Of a stretch of 64,000 bases of DNA, positions 23,501 to 38,264 are shown piece after piece. The stretch's first letter is position 1. The number at the start of each line of letters is the position of its first letter. Both the position numbers and the translations under genes were made by a program. The stretch lies in assembly GCA_014773175.1 (NCBI GenBank), contig VXCM01000944.1, forward strand, positions 62,001 through 126,000. The letters are read 5' to 3'. Origin of the DNA: Lucifuga dentata. Taxonomy: Eukaryota > Chordata > Actinopteri > Ophidiiformes > Bythitidae. Under the pieces are notes generated by a model. The model searched no databases and was not told the DNA's origin. It saw only the letters and a program-made list of their open reading frames with translations.

Positions 23501-25925
23501 ATGTGAATCATCAAGAGTTCCAAATTAATTTTGAAACACAGAGTATAGAGGGGTTGATTTCTTTGGCTTGGTTAAAGCATATTGTTCTAAGCCCTCACAG
23601 GATATTTGTTCTTGTTACCTGTGGGTAACTTAGTGGTTCCCAAACTGTGTGGTGTCCCCTGACAACCACACACTTCAACTCCAGGACTTTCGGTGGTGCT
23701 GTATGACAACGCCACTATGAACCGTGCCCAAACACGAAAACAAACCCAGTGGAAATATAGTTTCTTGTTCATCACCAACAACAAAACACAAGGCAGTGAA
23801 AAGAGAGTTGATACTGATTAATGAAGAGGGAGCAATAAACAATCACAGTGCTGCAACATTAGTGAGGCTATTCATTCAGACAGTGAGTTGATATTTAGGA
23901 AACTTTTACACCTTGTATTAAAAGATGTGGATAGATTCCAACAATTCTGTTGTCAGAGTTTGCATTTATAACTTGCATTATAAAGTGCTGTAGTCAGGGT
24001 CAGATTGGGATCCTAATTTTTACCAGGACTTTAAGGTGCCTCGCGGTGGTGGTGGTGTGTGNGGGGGGGGGGGGGTTATAGGTTGGCCAGACAAAAATGC
24101 TAATCAATGATGCCAGAGATGTGGCAAATAAGTCCGTAATAGTCCGCTGTTTCTGTGTGCCAAGAAATTTATGAAAGAAAAAATATATGTTTGCTTAGTT
24201 TAAGTTAATTTTAATTAATAGTATATTGTGCAGTGCAAAGGCCACCGGTCTGCCCACCAATGGCTGCGGCCCACCGGGAAAAGTCCCGCCTCTCCCAATG
24301 GTCAATCTGACCCTGGCTGTCGTTATGCCTGTACAGTATGTAGTCCTGCAGATCGGGCTGCATTTCAATTGCATTGCATTCTGAACGCATTTACATTTGG
24401 TATTAACACAAATTTTTCCTTATGGATAATATATCCAGATGTGTTATCTGTATACCTATTTTTCAATGCAAGATGTAAGCAGTTAAATTAAAGTATGTAA
24501 TCGACTGATTTTTGACAGAATGAAAAGAAAAACAATCGATTCTTTTGTGACACTGTGGATTGTGGGCACTAATCACGAAATGATGAAGGATTGCTGCATT
24601 ATGCACAGAGATGCCAGTTCTTCTGCTACCAAAGGGGGCATGACAGATATAAGATAAGTTATAAAATAGGTTATACAGGTTGCATTTAACATAGATTGAC
24701 ATGAATCTGTTGCTACATCTTAATTTAAAAACTATTATTGTAGCTGATTGTCCTTTGACCTCATATACTATTTAAGACTCCACACACCCATTGTTTTTTT
24801 TTTTTATGATGAGGATGCTTATAGCTAAAATAGTGTTAGGGTTTGGGTTGGGGTTAGGGTTAGTTTCATATTCACCTTGTTATATTTCATATAACATTTG
24901 TTTCATATTCACCTTGTTATAGCCCAGATAATAAAAAGAAATTTAGCAAACATAAGCTATTTCTGAGTGCTGGTCTTTATTTTGAAAGACTGTACACACA
25001 ACAACATGAACACCTATAAAATATGTTAGAATCCAATAACAGCTATGCCATAAACAGCCTACACCTTAATGTAATGCAACTACACCACAAATGGTGAAAA
25101 TGGCTTCAGAGTTTAATCAACACTTCTCCGATACAGTCGCAATAAAAACAGAAGCATTAAGCTGAAAAAGAGAAGCATTACAAAGGACGTGTTTGTGTTT
25201 GCTGCATGGCTGATAAAGAGATTGTTTTATATTTTATTTTACAGATTTACTGTATGTTTTTGTGCCCACTCAATGTCTGTGCCAGTGCCCTGAAAAAGGA
25301 TTTCACTCTTACCAAAGTCTCATTTGAGCTACTAAATGATAACCAGAAATAAATGACTAGGGCCATTAGGGTAGTTGACTTTTATTGTGCTCTATGTTTA
25401 TGGTTTGATTTACATATTATCGTCAGCATTGCAGATCTATTTGTCACTGAGGGGGGAATCCTTTTATTTTCAATATGACCAATATGGTAATTGGACAAAG
25501 GATATTGAAACTGTAAAATGTAAACTAGAAAGGAAGCAGGCAAGCCTTTTCTAACACGGAGTCTATATAATGCATTGCAAACTGGCACATAAGTCAAAAC
25601 ACGTTCATATTCAAACAGCATGTATTGTCAGGCACCCTCTATCCACTGGAGCCATAAGAAACAGTTTGTGCTCGTTAGTGTTCTTCTAATCCAAACTTAG
25701 TTTTGCTCATTATAAATTTGAAATGCATAGAAACAGGTATACAGAATAATATTGGATACAAAGCAAACCTGGCATAAATGTTAGGATTACGCAACCATGC
25801 ATGAAATATGCTTAAGCTATACAGAGAGAAACATTTTCCACTAACAAGAAAGGAAGAATAAATTAATAAAATATCTGCAGGAGAGAAATACAGGCTACTG
25901 TCCCAATAGCAGTGTTAGATTTGTA
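23501..25925. other. Intergenic, no gene seen
   Basis: No supported exon. A hAT-like end (AGTGGTTCCCAAACTGTG) begins near 23631. A poly-G run with an N lies at 24061-24075. A short telomere-like patch built on TTAGGG and TTGGGG lies at about 24834-24865. Confidence 0.45.
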
Positions 25926-26160
25926 TTGTATTTGTATAACGCAATATCAACTGCTCAATGTGTCAAAGAGCTTCACAGGCATATACATCAGCGATTCCCG
26001 AACCAGCCCAAGCTCACTATGAAGACAAGAAAAAAACTCCCAAAAAACATTATCATAGCAGTAAAACAACTGGAAGAAACTTTGGGAGAGGCAACTCAAA
26101 GACAGATCCCCTCTCCTCGAATGGCCAGATGTGCAATAGGAACCATAAGTGGGGAAGTAG
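25926..26160 (+). repeat. Retroposon 3'-tail fragment
   Basis: The order TTTGTATAACGC, CAAAGAGCTTCACAGG, AAAAAAACTCCC, GGAAGAAACTTTGGGAGAGG, GATCCCCTCTCC and GTGCAATAGG follows the conserved tail found throughout fish genomes at the 3' end of a LINE/SINE group. It is a fossil without a usable frame. Confidence 0.6.
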
Positions 26161-27089
26161 GAAAATTACAAAGACAATCAAGTAGTAATAATAGTACAAA
26201 AAAGCAAACCATAAAATTGGCCAGAAGTCATTCCTTCATTTATTGGTTTCAATGACAGATTTGTTCACTTAGTTATGATACTTTTGAGCTTTGTTCTGCA
26301 TGCATGTAATACATGATCAAATAAAGGCCTTGCTTAGTACCTCTATTTCCACTGCCTACTATTTGTGTAAGGTTTTCCACCACCATGGTTTTAAAAGAAG
26401 TGAAATTTATGTCAGTGGCAATAAATGATATGACTTCCATAAACCTTTACATAGTGACACTTGTATGATTTCATTCAACCTCTTCATATCAAATTACAAT
26501 GGTTAAGGAATGAAACTGCAGATGTTTGGCTTTACTTAAGGGATTGTTAGCCATTTTATACCTCTAACAGACCGACTAACATAAGTAAAAGCAATCTATA
26601 GCAAACTCTTACTTCAACAAATTACATTTTATGATGACACTCGCCTCTGCGTTCACCTTAATTTGAATTTTTTTTGCAACTATCAGATAACCAACAAAGC
26701 CCAACAAAACTCAGCTTTGCCTGACCTCAAGTGAGCTTTGCCATGCAAACAATAAGTTTGCATTTTTGTGATTCCATGCAAATGTGATAACTGCTTCCTC
26801 ACCTCTGATTCTGTGCTCATAGTAAAGGTGTTTTGCCATTCAAAACTCTATTCGAGGCATTAAAGGGAACACATTATACTGAAGGCGGTTTATTGTCTGT
26901 TTTTTTTCCCCTCATTTTATAGTGTCATATATTAGGGGAATATGTGTTGAATATTGTCAAAAGCAAAAAACTTGAGGCTCACACCAATAGAAAAGGATCC
27001 AGTAAGACAAATCCATAAGTCCTGAACTGCCCTGAATTAATGAAGAATTAATTCTTAGACACACCCACAAAGTACAAATCTAGAGATCG
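26161..27089. other. Intergenic, no gene seen
   Basis: Plain AT-rich sequence; no repeat or exon recognised. Confidence 0.4.
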
Positions 27090-27560
27090 AAGGTTTGACT
27101 AAAATCTGTAGCAACATTTCACAGCCCATGGCTGTTGCAAGCTCAGACCTGATGCAGCTGGCCAATCAGAAAAGAGTGAACTTTTCAGGAGAGGGCCTTA
27201 AATTGTACCTAAAAAGGCATCTCAGTTATTGGTTGGTCCTTCACTTCTGTTACATGTTTATATCAACAGATTTGAATTTACGTGCCTATGTACCTGGTTA
27301 AACACACCCACATGTTTGTCCTGCAGCCATTTCACAGGCCATGCGTATTGCCAGCTCAGGCCTGACGAGAACAAATCAGCACAGGATGGGGGCCTTAAAG
27401 GGACAGTACCTAAAGTGATTTGTTTTCACACAGTGTGCACAGCAGTGCTGCAGAAAGGGAGAGTATAAGTGGATTAGTGGTTTTTTTTTCACATTGCAAA
27501 GATTTCAAAATAGACCCCTAACTGAAAATAAAAACATGGAAACTTGTATCATATGCCCTC
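27090..27560. repeat. Dispersed repeat related to 19930-20640
   Basis: Contains AGCTCAGACCTGATGCAGCT, CACACAGTGTGCACAGCAGT and TTTCAAAATAGACCCCTAAC. A second AGCTCAGGCCTGA block at about 27354 suggests an internal tandem duplication of its left part. Non-coding. Confidence 0.5.
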
Positions 27561-30500
27561 TCAATACATCCCAATACGTCCCAATGATATAATTACTGAT
27601 ACATTCTGAGATGATCTAATAAAAATATTTACTGAAAATTAAACCCCTGCCTTTCTTTTTAGATGCCAAATGGGAAACATAATCATTCACTCTGAGTCCT
27701 ATCTCTTCAAATTTGCACTTTACTGCTTCTGATTACATTGTGCTGCAAGCAGTGTGTATACTCTGTGCATGAAGAAACCATAAAGAGCACTTACAGATCG
27801 AGCACACTGATAAACCAAACGATTTGAGCTATTTTAGTGTCTTACCCATGGATCCTCATCTAAAAGTTCCAGGGCACAGTAAAAAGGTAATCTCATTTGT
27901 AATGTGTGACAGCTTATTTGCAAGTGTGTGTACTGGCAATTTTTTTTTAATGGGCCCGCTAGTGATTCATCTTCCATTCTTAAAGCTGATTTCAAACAGG
28001 CACCCTGGAACAGTTTAGGAGTCACATTGCCTGTAAACTCAAATTATCAATCAAGCACCGATTAACATGCTCAGTTACAAGAAATCAAGGGCTCTTTGAT
28101 GTTCAGCAGTGAGGGAATATAGTCATGCATGTTACTGATATGACAGTTTTCAATGTACAGAAACATGAAAAGAAATACACACAGGGTCCAAGACAGACAG
28201 ACAGACCACTGTAAGGTAACTTATTCAGGTGCTGATTTGAAATAGAGAAGATTGATATATCACAGAATTGAGAGTCAGAGAAAACAACAATTTTGTCACA
28301 TTTTTTATGCTTCACTTTTTCCAGCATCGGATATCCTGTTTTATTTGCTGGTTGTAACACTGTATTCTCCCCCTCACACCACTTCCTCTGAAGTAGGTAA
28401 ACCTCAGACATTATACAAAAGACAGCCGCTGCACAGATGGTGTGTAATTCCTCACAAAATAGCAAAGGGAAGAGTGTGTTTTGCATCTACAAATCTATTG
28501 AACGGAAATTGTCTTATTACAAATTAAACCATCAAGTAATTAAAGTGCAGAGTTTTTCAGGATTTGACAGCTGATGACACTGATATGACATTATGCAAAA
28601 TGAGCAGAATAATGTGATATTAACGATGCATTGTCAGTTTGTAATGTCATGTGGTATCTCACTGTAATCATTGTTCATAGGCAGACAAATCCAGGTACTT
28701 TGCACAAAAACAACAAAACACAAAGTTCTTTGCAAAAAAAAAAAAAAAAAAAAAAAAACAAAGAAAGAAAGCCTAAAACAACAAATGTGTCTGGGAACTA
28801 TGTCTGCTGTGTTAATTAGAGCTGAGATAGCAGAGATTAATCTTCAAGCACAGCCATATTACAGAGAGTCATGCCAAATAAGGAAAAACAAAAGCAGGAG
28901 AGAGGCAGACTCACTACAAAACACAATGTCCCAAAGCTACTAATCAAACAACTCCCGATCTAGATCTGGACCTCAGATTACACTAATGAATTCTAATTCT
29001 TATGTTTTAGCATGTAAATATGTATTAAACTGCCAGACAGAGACAATCCCAGCCTACAGCAAAGATTTATAAACTTCAGCATAAATGATCCAGACTTGTG
29101 AGCGTGCAGCATCTTTGAAGTGTTTTTAAAGCAGCAGGATTTTGTCGTTGTATCCTAAAATCTGTTTTTTTTTTTTTTTTNTTTTTTTTTTTTTTTGTTT
29201 GTTTTTTTTTTAGGTTTGCCATTTACCATGGCATTTATTTTCCAAAGAACATTATCTATTTTGCTACCCGAGAGGGAGAGGGATTCAATTGGCTGTGTTC
29301 CTCGGCAACAGCTAGTTTACATTTTGCTTGGTTTATATTTTTGACCAAGAATCTATTGGACATAAAGTTAAAAGCATAATTTCCATACAGCATGGTTTCA
29401 GTAATCAAATATAGTCAAATTTAAATAAAACTGGGTTTGAGGTTTTCACTCTTATCAGAACCAAAACCTTCCAAAACTGACCCTTATTTACAGTCTGTAA
29501 AATTAACAAGTTCATAATTTCCAGCTGAAAAGCTGAAATAAAGCTTCTGTGGGCTGATACATTTCCAAATATTGGATGCAGGGAAGGTCAGTATTGTTTT
29601 TGTAAAAAATAATTACCATGTGCAGGTGGAGTTAATCTTGCATTCAGTTCCAAAGCTTTTCCTCATGTATTTTAACTTTATAGTGAAAAACATAATCTGA
29701 ATTATTGAGTGACATATTCCTTTATGTCACAAAAACTTGAGGGTGGATTACAGTGGACTGAGGGTGGATTAAAAAAATTTGAGCTGAGCATAGACATATC
29801 TGACTCAGAAGTGTTGCAATTATTTGTTTTTTAACATACTATAATCTCTCAGGTTAACAGGGCTCTCTAGGGTCCTGCCAGTGATGCTGGGGGTTCACAG
29901 AAGTCCTTTTCATGGCCGTCCAATAAATCTCCATAGTCGATATGACATCATCATGTGAGGCCAAACAGGTTCTAGCTGAAACATTTTGTCATTTTGTGAA
30001 GAGATGAGAGTCTGAGTGGCTCAAATTAGGTGAACAGGATGAGTGATGAACTGCTTCAAAGCCACAGTTGTGGATCACAACCACTGATCCTTAGTGCTGA
30101 TAATAATGCTTCAGTACCCGTCTGGTCTTTGAGAGATAATCTACTATTATAACCCCTCAGTATCCCAAAAACTCAGAGGCCATTACTGCTAATAGGCCAC
30201 TTTTGGTCTGTTTTGCCTAAGGAGAGCCTACATTTGTACTATTTTGACTCGTATTGGGAGTGACACACCCAGATCTCAACCATGGTCACAAACTCTGTAA
30301 GATTTTTATCTGGATCACCTTCATAAATAGCAAGATTTTTGCCAAACATGTTGTGTCTGGTGCACTTCTGAAGCATCCAGAAGCCTTGGATGCCATCAGG
30401 CTGAAACCTTCTTCCTGAAATTTCCTGAAATCTGCCAGATTATCGGTGATAATGATATAAACTGTCTTCTGAATATTGAATTGGCAAATTGCTGCTCTCT

Positions 30501-30617
30501 ATGATCAGAATCACCATATTGTGGACATTTCTGGTGTTTTGCTTCTTCCCATGTTTAAATTCTACTTACAGGGTGTTAGGAAGCAGCACCCCTCTAGTCA
30601 TTTTAGCTTTCTCTATG

Positions 30618-30706
<89 letters not shown>

Positions 30707-32880
30707 CACACACACACTCCACACATGGGGATTTTTATATTGTGGTTGCACTGAGAAAAAAGACAATCCTCGAATGTTCACAGACAAAGCTTTGACTCAA
30801 AATTATCTGCTGTGCATCCCATCTCTCTCAGAAGTATATTTTCCCCTCGCTCTATAAATGCCAGCTAATGCAGAGTGTGAGATTAGGCACTTCTGACCTT
30901 TGCTGGAACTGATAGCGGCAACCACAGAGAATGAAAACTCCTTGCTGACATAAAAAAAAGACTAAAAGTGAGCTAGATTACAGATTTCCGTGATAGCAGG
31001 TAACTGAAAATGACAAGCAAACATTATCCTCCCATGATGTGATAATTACCCACAGTCTACAGTCCCAGAAAGGTTCATAAACAAACATGTTGTTATTGCT
31101 CCAGGAAGCTGCGCCAATATAGGGGAATAGCAGGTTGTGATTTCAAATCCATGACATGTTAAAGCAATTCAAGTAACTTTGACACACTTGTTAGACTGTT
31201 AATTTAATAATCTATACAATCAGGCTGCATCAGTCACATCACAACTTCCCCGGGGGCTTCATTTTAATTAAATAGGTCATGTTTTTCTTGGAAAAGAAAG
31301 TAGGTGTTAAATTGTTCTGCAGAGAGTGTCACCAGGTGCAACTTTCTGACATTTTTTATTTTTTTTTTAGCTCCTGCTAATTTAAATTACTGCAGGATGA
31401 GGGAAAGTCATGTCAAGGCTGTGAATCATTAATGCATTTCAAATGGGACTTTAAAACTAACATAAACACTTCATCGAATCAAATCAAGGAGGTCTCATTT
31501 AAAGAATTCAGTTGATCCCTCTTTTTTTAGTTTGACACAGGCTGAAATTGCATCAGATGACAACATAATCCAACATCATTATCAACATCAAAATGTGTTT
31601 GATGCTGCTGGCCTGAGGCTGAAAGCAGCACAGCCTCTAGAACGGGATGATATGGATTACACTTTGCAAACTGACCTTGCCCCTTCTCATTTTTTACGCT
31701 TGCCAGCAATGAGTTGAACACTGACAGCCGAGTGCATTACATTGCTGCTGAATAAAACCCAAATATCCCCCTGATGATTAAGGTCACTCATACACCATCC
31801 TCTTTAACATCGCAGAGGAACAGAGAGGGTCAAGAGCTTGGACTTCAGTGGCACTCAATGTCTTTATTGTAATTTCTCACCAGTGGCTCTCAGGTTCTTT
31901 CTGCCTTTCTGATGCTGGTGACATTTAGAGGACAATACAGTTGTTTTCCTCATGGAGAGTGACCTGTTGTTGGCTTTCATTTGTGTGTCAATTCAGAGGT
32001 TAAGCTGCTTCATGAGGAGTTTATCCCTGGATCATGGGGATCTGAGGGCTCACCGGTCATTTGCCGTCAGCATCCAAAGAGCTCAGATTGATGGGACTGC
32101 TTTATTCTGGAATATGATGGAAATGTGTTGGGACTAATTTGGGTTTAGTGGGATTGGCTGAATATTAGTCCACTTATCCAGTGGATTATCCCACGGCTGT
32201 GTTGAACATACTGTGGATGGACTGTTCAGTCAAACAGGCAAATCTGACACAAATCTCATTTTTCTCCATTTTGTTTTTCATTTTCTCCTGCGTTGATCTC
32301 TTATTTTTCTGTAATAATGACAGCGCATATAGGCAACACAGCATGTGATGCTGACACAGTAATGCTGTGCAGCATCTAACAGTTTTAATAGTGAGAGCTT
32401 TGGGAGTTCTTACCCGCTGAGGTGAGCTTATCTGTGCAGACAGCATGTGTACTCATTTAATCTCAGTTCAACATCAGGTGTCAAGAATGATTATACACCA
32501 ACATGCAGTATTTAGTAAATTGCTTTTGCATTAACAGGATGGATCTGCGTGCACAATGTGTTCCATGTATACTAGTCTTTTATTGCAGCCAAACATGAAT
32601 TGATTACATGTGAAAACCACAAAACTAATGTCAGACGGTGCAGGAGCTGAACATTAACGTCTTTATTTCGACCTTAGTTTTTTTTGTTTTCAGGATTTTA
32701 CTCCCTAATTTTCCCTCCAACAGGCACATCGCTGACCTTCCTATTGGCCGTGCCAGGTTGAAGTGACAGCTGGTGTGATGTAATAAACCCCCCCTCTACT
32801 AGACAAGTTATAAAGAGCAATATCTAGTTCCATGGATTGAGATAATCTTAGGTAGATTAATGCTCTCGGACACTGAAATG
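27561..32880. other. Intergenic, no gene seen
   Basis: No supported exon. It holds a poly-A tract at 28734-28758, a poly-T tract with an N at 29165-29212, and the compound microsatellite at 30620-30717. Open frames in this stretch are below 130 codons and either translate these repeats or show no family features. Confidence 0.45.
30620..30717. repeat. Compound (CA)n(TA)n(GA)n microsatellite
   Basis: CA units to about 30651, TA units to 30671, GA units to about 30704, then a short CA run. Confidence 0.95.
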
Positions 32881-32887
32881 TTTGTTG

Positions 32888-32895
32888 TATAAAAG
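32888..32895 (+). promoter_or_regulatory. TATA-box-like site upstream of exon-like block
   Basis: TATAAAAG is a canonical TATA sequence. It precedes by about 250 bp a locally GC-richer block (about 33120-33434) that ends with the donor-like ATCTG|GTGAGC. The sequence alone does not show that transcription starts here. Confidence 0.2.
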
Positions 32896-33552
32896 CTGTG
32901 TTTATAAAACAATGTTTCATTGCTGTATGTGAAAAACCGATCTGGCAGATGGCCTAAGCGCTGAGAGTTTCTTCACGTTAGTCTCCAGCGAAGTCAGTCT
33001 GTTTCCTGTGGTTTAATGAGATTTTACATTCTTCTTCTATTAAAATGAATTACATATAGAAAAACTGGGATTACTTAACAGGCTATTTATTTGCTTTCTT
33101 TCTTTTTTCTTTTTTTTTAAACTGAGCCTTCGTGGAAAGTAGAACAACTCAGTGCTATAATCATTGAACGCTAGAGTGCAGACGGCCTATCAGCTCAGAG
33201 AGCCAGAGATGCCCTGTGGACCATTTCACTGACATGAAGCTCGTTCACTCAACTCGACTCACTTCAGCCTGCTGCCGTGCTGGTTTTCCAGAAGCATCCC
33301 CATCCTGCTGAAGAACACCACCAGAGGCTTTTCCAGAGCTGCTCTGCCACCACGCAGAGATTCTGTCATCCCTGCGCCATCCCTTCAGAAAGGCTGACTC
33401 TGCATCCTGGAAAAAAAAAAAAAAAAAAAATCTGGTGAGCTGTGATTCGAATAAGCATCATCAGGTAGAATAAGTGACTGAAAAGACGTTTGGAACTGCA
33501 CCAGAGGCCCTTTCACTTCCTGAACTTGGCCTACATCTGATTGCCTCTTCAG

Positions 33553-33588
33553 ATCCCATCATGCCTCACTCCTCCCAGCAGAAAAAAG
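33553..33588 (+). other. Candidate upstream exon with ATG (possible alternative bcl6 5' exon)
   Basis: A pyrimidine-rich acceptor (GCCTCTTCAG) precedes 33553. An ATG at 33561 opens nine codons (MPHSSQQKK), and the segment ends in phase 1 at a perfect donor, AAAG|GTGAGT. The phase matches the exon-like segment at 40564-40656 and the bcl6 exon at 44290. Read together they stay open into BCL6. The protein piece matches nothing I recognise. It may be an alternative 5' exon, part of a non-coding RNA, or chance. Confidence 0.25.
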
Positions 33589-35302
33589 GTGAGTTTTTTG
33601 GGGTTTTNTAAAAAAAAAAAAAAAAACTAATGAGAAAAAAAGATTTAAATGGGAGCGAGGATTCCTTAAATTTCAGGACAAATCACTTGGAAAGCTATAT
33701 GTGACCAATCACATAAGGACAAAACCATACAGTGCAAAAAGAAAATATAGTAATTTCTGTCAACAAACCTCAAGTTTGATTACAACCTACAAATATCTGT
33801 TTTTACACATGTCCAACATTGCGTGAACTGGTTGCTGTCGTGGATTGTCAAGGAATTATTCACATTCTGATGTTTTACTTTCTGCCCAAGAGCAACAGTG
33901 CCTAATGAAATGCAAATTGGAGAGAGGTGCGGTTACATGATATGCCAGGTAAATTTAATGCAGTTCAGAAATAAAACAAACAAACCTAATGAATGCAATT
34001 TCAGTGTGAAGCATGGACATTATTAGACCTCTGCAGCATGAGTGATGCCCAAGATATTCACCGCTAATTTAATAAATAACCTTCTAAATCACTTAAAGGC
34101 TCAAAGTTTAGTCTCCACATTAACAAAGAGTGGAGATGCAAAATATTAAAGGGGTTGACAAAGGTGCGATAAAAACAACTGGCATCTGATAAGCAAATGG
34201 AAGCACTGAATGTATTTTGATGTCTTTAGAGGTTTATCTACAGTATGTAAAAACAGGTAAAATAGATAGTGAGTTTGAGTTAAGATAACATCTGAGAGAT
34301 TACTCTTTTCTTATGGTTTTTACTTAAGTTCTACCCTTCAATAGTCTTTCCACATGTGCATGAAAGATATGGAAAACAAAGATCAGGGGTTTAAGTAAAC
34401 CACAAAATGAATCTTGCTCAAACTAGCCGTTTATCACCTTCCAGAATGGAAGAAAGGTTTTTTCAGACCTTATAAAAGTCTTCTGGAAATCTTCATTTGT
34501 TTCAATGTAGTATGACATCTCTTTAAATGGTTTCTGGACCTTTGAAATAACACAATCAGCACCTTTGTAGCTCTTCTTGGACTGTAAAGATGGTTTTAAT
34601 GGAAGCAGACAGTAACAAGTTGGGCATTCATTAGAGCTCATACCTCCACCAAGGCTGAACTAGCCTTCTCAAAATGTGTCTTATTGTAATAATTTACCAG
34701 CTGAAAAATAAATAAATGACAAACCAAAATAATGGCTGTTGCATGTTTCTGCCCTGTTTGTTGCTGTACAGCAATTCCATTAATGTGCCTCCTGTCCAAG
34801 CCTGTCTCTTATTTCTGCCAGATCCTGATCCATGTCCAGATCAAATGGTACCTTTTGATATTCTAAATATGCATGATGTTATAATGTTTGGAAAATCACT
34901 TAAAAAAAATAATAATCCTGGAACCAACCATGGATCTTGACCTGCACCAAAATCTAATGGTTAATTTAAAGTGTTTTTTAACCAAATAATGTCATGGCTC
35001 TAAATGGTTGTCAATTTATTTGATTCCATTTGAAAATGTCATATTTTTTCTGTTGCCAGGTAATATCACTCAAACTGTATGTTACTTGTGTTTTTTGGTT
35101 TTTGGTTTGTTTTTAGATTTTTAAAAAAATTGAACTCAACATCATTTTTGATCAATATTATCTGTTATCTTTACTTCAATATTATCTGTTATCTTTACTT
35201 CAACATTTGTTTCTAACAAACTTCAGCAGGAGGAGATTTTCCATAGATTCAGAATGGAGTGAAAAGAACGATAAGAAATATGACTGGCTTTAACACTGTG
35301 TG

Positions 35303-35304
<2 letters not shown>

Positions 35305-35370
<66 letters not shown>
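35305..35370. repeat. (GT)n(GA)n microsatellite
   Basis: GT units to about 35333, then GA units to 35370. Confidence 0.95.
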
Positions 35371-35372
<2 letters not shown>

Positions 35373-38264
35373 TTGATTTCAGACAATACTAACGGTTTTA
35401 TGGCCTTTTAATGCTTTTACATGTGGTTGTGCACATCTTGGATCCAAGACAGTAACAGTACCACAGTTTCAACTCTTCATCCCTTTGTTTGGCAAACCAA
35501 ATGACTTCTATGGTTTAGTGGGACTATATCATCCCACCCAATCCATCCATTCCAGCTTGAATTTAAATTAGTTTGCCGCTTTGGCTACAGAAACCCAAAC
35601 AGCAGATACAAAGTTACACCTGTGTGTGATTATATGCTGTAAATGTTTGATGCAGGTGGAATTTTCACCATTCTGATATCAAAACTTTATAAACACATGC
35701 CAGATTTCTGTTAGATTAAAAAAAAATATATATATATATATATTACATAAACCAGCTGATCCAGCTTGTATTTTGCATATTTAGAAAATCACAATTTAGT
35801 TTGCTGTATAATCTATGATGTGTACTTTTTATATTCTACCAAACATCCATGTGGATTTATGTTGTGAAAGAACTTTACCTATGATGATGTTTATATTTTT
35901 TTGGAATTTTAAGTTCCATGTGTAAGCAACAAACAGAGTGATATAAGAGCTGGATTTGTACTGCTGCTGCTTTTTATTGAACCGTGGCCTGGAGGTAGGT
36001 GTGTGTAGTACCTGCTTAACCAGCCCTGTAGACCAGTAACAGCATTTGGCATAAGCTGCAGGCAGCTGCTTTGACCTGACAGAGTTTGCAATATCACATT
36101 GGAGATTTGATAAACTTAAAAGAAAAACTGGGCTACAACATGATGCTGTGTGCAGGAGTAAAAGAGTTCCAGTTCACCGTTACGTGGATTTGATCACCTT
36201 TATGTGGAGCTCTACAAGGTGCAATATGACCCTCAAACTGTACAGATGCAACAGGCTCTGTAACCTAACCATGATTTTGCTGCATCCATTTTCATTCTGC
36301 AGACAGTACTTAATGGAGAGAGTGAAATGTGTGTTTAATCAGTCCAATACCTAATAAAACTCAAAATTCAAACTGGTTTAACAACTTAGAGATTTTCATT
36401 TACGTCACCAAAATGTTCGCTGTTGACACTGAAAGATTCCATCAGTACAATGGAAACACAAATGTTATCTGTGTTGCCCAAATAGAGTAAATGATCCAAG
36501 GTTGATATTTCATCCTAATGATTTGTGTGTGCATGGTGCAGTTTTTGTATGATGCACTGTTTACATTTGTCATTCATACAGCATATCGCTGATAATCTGA
36601 GACTCTTTAGGCTTTTTCCTTGTGAAATTCTCTATTTGTGTTTATTTAAACTTGCCACTACTCACACCCAACAAATTCAGAGACTGACACTGACTAATAA
36701 GTGTTGTGACAGAAGTGCACAAATGGGTTTGACCCAGAGAGATGATTCTTCCTGGATGTGATTATGGAGGGGAGGCGCAGGGTAATAAGACCCACTTGTT
36801 TACTGTTTGAGTCTCTCCAGCCATGCTCCCTGTCCTCCCATTTATAACTGATACTCCTGTAAAAACCCAAACAGAATCCAGAGGCTTCCTAAATTTAACA
36901 AGTCTTCCTCGTGTGCTTTAGCAGATCAGAGCACTTTAAAGCAGAGGCAGATAAATCACTACTCAACACTCCTCGTGTGATTATTTGTAATGATGGGAGC
37001 TATTTTGTTGAAGCAACTGACCCGTCATCCAGCAGATGGCACACTGGCAGGGGAATGTTCCTGGTATGTGGAAAATTCCGTAAAGTTTAACTCTGCAGGC
37101 TGCATTCTTGGCTCCTCTCAGCTGGCCTTGAGAAAGTCCTTTATCTACATGCTTTGATTTGATGAAATTGGAATTCCTACCCATGACCACGCCTCTTCAT
37201 TGACTATAACCTCTTCATATGTAGTTTTCACAGAAAAGCTGGTAAACTCAAGGTTTTTCACACAAAGGAGCATCGGAGAATTTTTTTTTTTTTTTTAATT
37301 TTGTGAAAGCAGCTTTTACATGTCTATGAAGTCTCATTATTGACACACTTGCTCTTGTAGAGTTGTTGCTGCTCTACAACAGATTCACAACTTCTATCTT
37401 TTTATCAAATGATAGAAAAAGGAGGGAAATACTGAAACCCTCTGAACAGGTTGCACTACCTACAAATGATCATTTGTGGTCATATTAACAGCATTACATA
37501 TCTGTAATAACTAAAGGAGTGTCTGCAAGCTTTTTGTATGTAGTAACTGGTTCTGTATGATCATCTCTCTGTCAAGAGGGACGGAATCAAACTTCTAACT
37601 CATGCATGAGACATGCAGCAGCATTTTTGTAGACATTAATTCATGTAAAAATATGACATTCTGTTACATATTAATTGATAAATTAAAAGTCAAGCTACAT
37701 ATTATTGCTTCACAGAAAATCAGAAAAAATTCACAGAAAAAATTGTTTTTGCCTGCATCCATTGGATGCTTTGTTTGTTGTTAGTGGCAAAATGTTCTGC
37801 GCCAGTTTTAAATTAATTTGGTGGAAGAGTGGGACATGGTCCAATATGACCCTTTAAGTGTTGGTGCCCATCCAGATCCAAGGGCAGACCCACAAACTTT
37901 TTTTTTTAATGATTTTTTACAATACTACTTTTAACTATGTTTTTCCAGTTTTGTTTTGTTTTTGTTTTTTTTTTTGTTTGTTTTTTTTTTGTGTGTGTGC
38001 GTCAGTTTCTTCAAATGTAATACACCACTCTCAATGAAAAAAAAAAGGAAAAATCATGCATGTTAATCCCATGCAGACTATCAATAGGTACAATTTAATC
38101 TGGATCAGGACACAAATCCAGATCTGGGAGACTATATGCTTGAATGGGGGGCATTAATGGAATTACTAGGATGAGAAACAACAACAATATGGTTTGGAAC
38201 CAGACTGTTTTAGAAATGACAAAGTAATTAAGTCCTATTATTATAGTCATTTCTTTGTTTCCTC

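Noticed and set aside
28103..28486. 127-codon minus-strand frame
   Set aside because: No domain, composition like the intergenic background, no flanking splice signals that would join it to a gene.
30489..30857. 122-codon open frame on the plus strand
   Set aside because: It translates the compound microsatellite; the flanks have no family resemblance.
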